Part shown: one piece after another, positions 58,600 to 64,000 of the stretch | Position numbering within the stretch: position 1 is the first letter of the stretch | How the letters are laid out: the number at the start of each line of letters is the position of its first letter | Assembly (NCBI GenBank): GCA_945643635.1 | Contig: CALZFC010000017.1 | Location: 3,528,001-3,592,000 of the forward strand | Length of the DNA: 64,000 nt | Direction of reading: 5' to 3' | Source of the DNA: Allodiplogaster sudhausi | Lineage: Eukaryota > Nematoda > Chromadorea > Rhabditida > Diplogasteridae | Notes under the pieces: generated by a model | Told to the model about the DNA's origin: nothing | What the model saw: the letters and a program-made list of their open reading frames with translations, nothing else | Database searches by the model: none | Program-made: the position numbers and the translations under genes

Positions 58600-59658
58600 T
58601 GAGGGAGAGAGAGAGAGAGAGATGTCCTAACATGAAAGGTATAAAGCATCCTATTCTCTTTCATTTCTGATTCATCCGATTTTCATGTGTATGTTCTTCA
58701 ACACTTTAGAACAGCATCATTATTTCATTACGCAAGTAATCTGAAGCAACATTGACAGTCTAAACGGGATTTTCAAGATATGTAACAAGTAAAGTCGACA
58801 GATAGGATAATTTTACCTATAATAAAGAGAATGAAATAATTCACAAGAAATTCCACTTCAGAAATATATATAAAAAGATAACTTCCATCTAAATCGGAAA
58901 ACATTCACAAGAAAACGTTGCAACGAAAAAGGAAAAAAAAGCAAATCACTCGAAAAACTAAATAGAATCAAACAAGTGAGAAAAAACATTTTCGCCCGCT
59001 TGCAATTAAAACGTGACTGACTGACGCTTTTATTTCAAGACAATTACAATCGTAGAGAAACAGCTGAAAAAGAAAAAAATTTACGGAATAATGTACATCT
59101 TATTATGTTGCACGAAAACAAAATAATGCAAAATATGTAAAAGTGCACAAAAAGTTTTTTCGAGCACTTTTGCTCGCATGTGAATGTGAACCAGTAAGTG
59201 TCGCCGCTCGACGTTGCCTAACTTGCCAGATCGGACGAGATCGCTACTTCGTGATGAGAGCGTAACTTTTCTATCATGCAGATAAGTTACGCTCCACGTA
59301 TCTTGCTTTTCTTTGTGGAGTGGAGCGATTCGGTCGAGCATAACTTATTTTGTGTTGCTTCATTTTAAGTATAGCCCCACGTATCTTTCAGGGGTGCACA
59401 AAAAAAGTTACGTTTTGTTTCTTAGGAGGAGACGACGGCGTAGAGGGCAAACACTTGACATGTTTTGCTCCACGTAACTTGTCCACGCTACTTTGCTAGC
59501 ATAACTTATTAAGAGCATCACTTTTTTTTCTGTGTGTCAAAAGTCTAACCGAATTGAACTTCACCGTAACCGACAGAGCGGAAAAGTAGGGTACGATACT
59601 CGTAGTTCTTCTTTTTCTTCATTCGCCGCATTTCCTTCTCATCAAGTTCCTTGGACAT
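51065..59658 (-). CDS. S1: SLC6-type sodium:neurotransmitter symporter-like protein
   Basis: Many-exon membrane transporter gene of the SLC6 fold. Start ATG 59658 (MSKELDEKEMRRMKKKK), then acidic exon 57597 to about 57433, 57338-57267, TM1 57075 to about 56993 (VFLLYAQWDMTLLVFLVDGY), TM2 56752-56618 (LPMGYLELALGQF, a strong SLC6 signature), TM3 from 56480 (GVGYLML), extracellular loop about 55855-55775 (THAWNRC) and 55670-55570 (GVQMKSKVDIIY), TM5 about 55105-55015 (IVIFVSVRGI), about 54873-54808, 54630-54550 (FFFDWEAINFNVC), 54235-54080, about 52800-52765, 52630-52560, 52205-52040 (ELTAFFFLYGDRR), 51970-51870, 51755-51600, 51430-51355 (SQWGPPDIR) and 51115-51065 (stop TGA). The canonical GNVWRFPY of TM1 is missing, so ion coupling may be lost. 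One or two exons (near 52.3 kb) are uncertain. Confidence 0.7.
53446..53887. mobile_element. G-rich TIR element in S1 intron
   Basis: Ends TACCGTATTTTCTCTATTAG...CTAATAGAGAAAATACGGTA (TA may be the target duplication). The interior has repeated units GAGGGGGGCACTATTAGAGG and runs of up to 11 Gs, with a repeated block CAATCCCCTTGCGAGAGGGG at about 53490 and 53808. Non-coding; the small frames seen are artefacts. Confidence 0.85.
55930..56195 (+). repeat. tRNA-headed SINE-like repeat
   Basis: GTGGCTCCACGCCAAGTGAC resembles a tRNA A box region, and GAGTTCGATCC is a good B box 35-40 bp on, followed by GGGGCTACCA. A 130-bp body and a T-rich tail (TTTTTGTATCTTTTTT) follow. It lies in the intron between TM3 and loop exons of S1, in the opposite orientation. 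It cannot be a functional tRNA because the acceptor stem does not close over a normal length. Confidence 0.55.
57749..59536. mobile_element. 1.8-kb TIR element with GTTACGTGGAGC arrays
   Basis: Ends CACACAGAAAA...TTTTCTGTGTG lie in intron 1 of S1. Both halves carry inverted clusters of (A)AGTTACGTGGAGCGTAACTT-type units: 57771, 57868, 57928 on the left and 59283, 59364, 59470 on the right. A long (GA)n/(CT)n tract (58170-58200, 58395-58500, 58540-58622) fills the centre. No transposase is seen and no clear target duplication. Confidence 0.75.
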
Positions 59659-60777
59659 GGTTGGGTGAGAGAGTCTTCAGGCGTGAGAGAGGCAGAGAAA
59701 GAGAGGGATGGGAGAGTGACGAAATAAGAGCAGAGAAAGAGAGGGAGGGGAGAGGCGAGATGAGAGCAGAGAAAGCAGCTCGACCAGTGGCGATCGCGGA
59801 TGCGCGATTGAATGATGCCAGTCTCTCCTTCTCTCCTTGCTGCGCATAATTATGGCAGATGCACTTATAGTTCAATTTTTATGTCTCGCGAAACATAACA
59901 GAATTTACATGCACTAATAATATTTAGCAATCCATAAACCTTTTTATGATTCGCACGTCGCAGGATTCATTTTGTAAGATAATAAGCATTCGTTATCAAA
60001 TCGATTTCCGCGAGGCTTTCGTAGCAGGCGCTTTGACAACTCTGGAAGAAACTGCCAGGGCGGCCTGCTCTGATCTCCTCGCTGGGAGACAGAGACAGAA
60101 TTTGTTGTGCAAGCGAGCATTCGATTTCCACTTTTACATTCAGTTCTGCTACTTGGAACATTATAAACGGATAAGCAAAGAAGAGGAGTGCGTGAGATGC
60201 CAACAAGTGAAGTGTTCTGTATTCTTGCCAACAATAAAAATATTAATGCAATCGTCAAATCCTAATACATACAAAAATGGTGCAGAACAATGATGGATAT
60301 CGTGAGGAAAAAACAATTTAATTAATGGTATTATTCAATGGTTTGTAATTCACAATAGCCTCAGTAAACTCAGTTTTTGGGTGAGAACACGGAGGAAAAT
60401 TGAGCAGAAGGTACCAAAGTCTCCTCAAAACACACTCTCTGTATAGAGAGCCAGACTTCTCTTACTTCATCAAGCAAATGAGTAATGTGCAAGTGCCGTA
60501 ATGAGAATCTACTGATATGTGGTCATACTTTCTGCCAACCGTTATAGAAGACAATCATTTGATTTTACAAATTTTTTACAACTTCTATTAATTTAAAGCA
60601 AACTTGCTATAGGTTGCCAACAAAGGTGGGCTTGCAGTGCTGCTTTATTTGTACCAAATAAACCGGAAAAAACTCATGAAGGTTGAAAAGGGAAAAGATG
60701 ATAAATGACGAAGGGAAATATCGACAGTAGTTTGTTGAGGATGAAGCTTGAGCCTTCCCCTTTTACCAGCCCCCTCC
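59659..60777. other. Intergenic between S1 and S2
   Basis: Upstream flank of S1 (purine-rich near 59680-59790) and 3' flank of S2. A 115-codon plus-strand frame at 59946 has no family resemblance; I do not call it. Confidence 0.45.
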
Positions 60778-63700
60778 TCAAGCGAAGATCCTTGCTGCTC
60801 TTTCGTCGTGCGTCGCGCGTTGGCGAACCTGCAGAGAAATTATTGGTCATATTTCCCGGGAATAACTGCCTGATGTTGGTATTTTGTTCACACTTGCTCT
60901 CTCTGTTTCCCTCTCTCTCGCTCGCTTTTACCGTCTATAAAGAACCTAACCCGAATGTCAGGCGGTCCCCATTGTGACATCGGGCTCCAAAGGGACTTGG
61001 GATCTTCACCATTCGCGAAGATGGAATACAACTGAAAAACGATAAATCGTCCGTTTCACTATATCTTAAGGAAGATCGGCATCAATAGAAAACAAATTTT
61101 TGCTTTTTGTTTTGCTATAGCGAACATAGGATTGTGAGCATGTTTAAACTGTGAGCATGTTTAAACTTCCCACGCATTTTAATTATCTATTTAGTAAAAT
61201 TAATAAATATACATATATGACGGTGCAAACTAAAAATCCGCACTTTTTTGAGTTTTGACCTGTTTTGTGGGATTTTTGCAGCGTCTGCCAAAATATACAT
61301 GTATTAAATTGCAGTTTTTTTTATCAACTTTATACGCGTATAAAAGTATGCAAAAATTGGAGCGAAATATGAGCACAAATGTACGTGTATAAAAGAGCTC
61401 AAAAACAGACCATAAAACAAGGCAAAAATATACGTGTACAAAAATGTGCAGAAAATATGAGCACAAAAATACATGTATAAAAGTGCTACGAGTTTTTGAG
61501 CAAAAAAATACGCGTACAAAACTGCTCAAAATTTTTGCGCGCAAAACCACGTGTACAAAAGTGCAAGAAATTTTGCGTCAAAAAGGACGCTTATGAAAGT
61601 GCTCAAAAGTTTGGGGGAGGACCCAGCTGCTACTTTTTAAGAGAGCGTGTCTGAGATATTCGACCATGGGTCCATAGAGGGCATGCTGTAAAAAAATTTT
61701 ATTTTTAAAATTTTTTTCCTTTTGATACCTTGTGTATCATTTTTCAAAAAATATTTCTCATGTATAACTACAGTATACCCCGATTTGCCCAAAATGTTAA
61801 ATTGATCATAAAAGCGGTCAAAGTGAACCCAATTAAATTTTGATGGTATTGACAGATTCCTTGATTAAAGGCGCACAAAAATGATTCTAAAAACTTTTGA
61901 AAAGTTTTCATCTTCAAGCCAAAATTTGTACTTAAACATTCTAGAGGTGCCATTTGAGTACCAAGGCATAATAACTACGATTCCAAACCAACACCACTTG
62001 AAAGAGCATGATTTTTAACCCCTAAAAAACTATATTTGAATGTGGTGGACTTTCCCCGAACACGGATGCTTTGGGCGGAGTACAGTGATGTGCTTAAAAG
62101 AGTCATAGATTAAACTTTTTTCAGGAAATTTTTCCGAAAATATTCGAAATAAAAAAAAACTTTTTTTTCTCCAAATTGACTCCAGGGGGGTTTATTAGTA
62201 CCACGAACACGAATACGACAATTATTTTGCATAATATTCAGATTGACGCATGTTAGCGAGGTTAAATGGAATTTTTTGAACTAGCTGCACTAAACTCCGT
62301 AGATTCAATTAAACACCTCGAGCTCTCGGGAAAGAAAGTACAAACGATGAGTAGTTTATCCGACGTGAAAAACACTGCCCTTTCAAATGAATTAGAAATC
62401 GAGGCGTAGTTCTGATGTCTATGTGCAAATAAAGGCGCTTCTATGTCTGCGACACAGGCAGAAATTCGGTTTTTGCCGAAAACCATTTCAAACAAATACA
62501 TATGAAAACAAAATCTGAACTTTTTCTATGCAGTTTGGCAAGACAAACACAATGGTATGTTGCATTACTTATAATATTAAGTATTAAGCTAGTTATGGCC
62601 GTTTAATCTACTCAAATGGCACCTCTAGAATGTTTAAGTACAAATTTTGGCTTGAAGATGAAAACTTTTCAAAACTTTTTAGAACCGCTTTTGTGCGCCT
62701 TTAATCAAGGAATCTATCAATACCATCAAAATTTAATTTGGTTCACTTTTACCGCTTTTATGATCAATTTAACATTTTGGGCAAATCGGGATATACTGTA
62801 GTTATACATGAGAAATATTTTTTGAAAAAAATGTTTTTTGGAAGCTCTCATGATACTACACAAGATGTCAAAAGGAAAAAATTTAAAAAAAAATTAAATT
62901 TTTTTACTGCACACCCTCTATGGACCCATGGTCGAATATCTCAGACACGCTCTCTTAAAAAGTAGCAGTTTAGTCCTCCCCCAAACTTTTGAGCACTTTC
63001 ATAAGCGTCCTTTTTGACCTAAAATTTCTTGCACTTTTGTACACGTGGTTTTGCGCGCAAAAAATTTGAGCACTTTTATACGCGTACTTTTTTGTGCAAA
63101 AATTTTGAGCACTTTTGTACGAGTATTTTTTTGCTCAAAAATACTGGGCACTTTTTTACGCGTACTTTCCTGACCAAAATTCTTGAGCTTTTATGTACAC
63201 GTATTTTCCTGCTCAATTTTTTTTGCACACTATTGTACGCGTATATAGAATGATTTCTGTGAACGTTTGTACGCGTATATTTATGCGCATTTTTATTTGC
63301 TCACGTTTGTACGCGTATAAAGTTGATCAAAAAAGTATGCAGTTTAGTAATGAGTCAAAACTCAAAAAGCGCGGATTTTTTAGTTGGTACCGTCATATAT
63401 GGAATAAGCGATAAAATTTGGAATGCAATCGTGCCAACCTTGAGAAAGAGCGTGACGACTGGCAGGAACGTGAAGAACATGCTGAGAAAGGTGAGCGAGT
63501 TGAAGACACGGAACTCCAGTTGGAAAGAGCAGTAAAGAATCGTCTGTAAATCTTTGGTTAGAAACTGTCAATTAAACTCATAAGACATTCATTCAGCATC
63601 CTGTAAAAGATTGCTATCTTTTTCAATATCTCTGAAGATTCCAAGATGCGTAATACTCTTACAATTAGTTAAATAACATAGGCAGACGCACACAATAGAT

Positions 63701-64000
63701 TTGCGGGAGCACATACTGCCAATAGCCTCGGAAGAACTCAAGCGTTGCGAAGGTCAACCAGTGAGGTTTTTCGCGTCTGCGATACTGCATTGTCTGCAAT
63801 TGAAATAGAGCCTTTTACGGATTTGAACTCTGGCCCGTTGTTTGGTGTCGCTAGACTCTTCGCACTCGGCCACCACGCACGATGAGGTTGACGACGATGC
63901 GGCGGTCGCCGTAGAGGAAGACGAAGGCAGTCAGCTCGAGAAGCGCGGTCAGCGTGCGCGAGCAGCCTTGATTGGCCCACTACCCAGCGATGATCACTTT
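60778..64000 (-). CDS. S2: SLC6-type transporter paralogue, 3' part, window-truncated
   Basis: Paralogue of S1; only the last exons lie in the window: about 64000-63840 (GDRRIVV-type segment), about 63790-63690 (QYRRREKPHWLTFATLEFF), about 63545-63410 (ILYCSFQLEFRVFNSLTFLS, TM11-12), about 61030-60955 (SQWGPPDIR) and about 60830-60778 (VRQRATHDERAARIF, stop). The last exon is almost identical to that of S1, while introns differ. A 2.2-kb palindromic transposon sits exactly at the donor of the 63.4-kb exon, so the mature message may be altered. Confidence 0.65.
61218..63395. mobile_element. 2.2-kb palindromic (fold-back) element
   Basis: Ends TGACGGT...ACCGTCA flanked by TA-rich sequence (ATA each side). 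S1 gives the empty site (ATTTCATATGTATATT). The arms are about 1 kb each and pair almost fully, with the centre near 62280. Subterminal zones are built of about 50-bp tandem units with TACGCGTA/TACACGT and GTGCTCAAAAATTTTGAGCA motifs. The mirror frames MAPLECLSTNFGLKMKTFQ at 61953 (minus) and 62616 (plus) are the same arm read twice. Confidence 0.88.

Noticed and set aside
59946..60293. 115-codon plus-strand frame
   Set aside because: No domain, no paralogue and no splice support; it lies between S1 and S2, antisense to nothing recognisable.
63029..63253. Repetitive frame with FYTR-like units
   Set aside because: A product of about 50-bp sub-repeats in a palindromic element; the other arm shows the mirror image. 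CRISPR was also considered, but the units have no spacers and the context is eukaryotic.

Overview
This window comes from a multicellular eukaryote, most likely a nematode. It is AT-rich, with short GT-AG introns (50-300 nt) and acceptors of the T-rich/TTTCAG or TTTAAG type. It carries a divergent PP1-type phosphatase of nematode style, serpentine receptors that look like the nematode Sra superfamily (ER.AA..F..RYE after TM3 and a SLSDKYQ loop), tandem gene families and many terminal-inverted-repeat transposons. No species is claimed. Every host gene I could model is on the minus strand. The only clear plus-strand coding capacity is a LINE retrotransposon.

Layout. (1) 0.4-7.0 kb: three decaying copies (C, D, E) of a secreted TSP1/cysteine-module gene; copy C is cut by a GC-rich hAT-like element with a perfect 8-bp target duplication. 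(2) 7.8-10.6 kb: an intact 12-exon PP1-like phosphatase, modelled at 364 aa with one inferred GC-AG intron. (3) 12-19.7 kb and 23-29.5 kb: two paralogues (A, B) of a ten-exon gene: signal peptide, alternating TSP1 and Cys-rich modules, and one Thr/Ser/Pro mucin-like exon. Copy B reads through at 485 aa with all phases consistent; copy A has lost the AG before exon 2. Each copy serves as the empty site for a transposon in the other: a 4.2-kb LINE with both ORFs open in A (TSD AACA) and a 3.2-kb fold-back element in B (TSD TTAA). (4) 30.8-50.1 kb: tandem pairs of two receptor types (G and R) in the order G3, G2-R2, G1-R1. They are degraded to different degrees and interrupted by MITEs, by a 1.9-kb element with 9-bp TSD and GGGTGTAT subterminal repeats, and by a kelch (KLHDC3-like) pseudogene. 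(5) 51-64 kb: two tandem SLC6-type transporter genes, S1 (complete span) and S2 (3' part only), carrying further palindromic elements and a tRNA-headed SINE-like repeat.

How it fits together. The host genes are surface or secreted proteins, chemoreceptor-like proteins and transporters in recent tandem duplications. Transposons have inserted after the duplications, so paralogue comparison gives exact pre-insertion sites for several of them. Gene models were built by reading translations and splice phases by eye; start sites, weak exons and distant homologies are inference.
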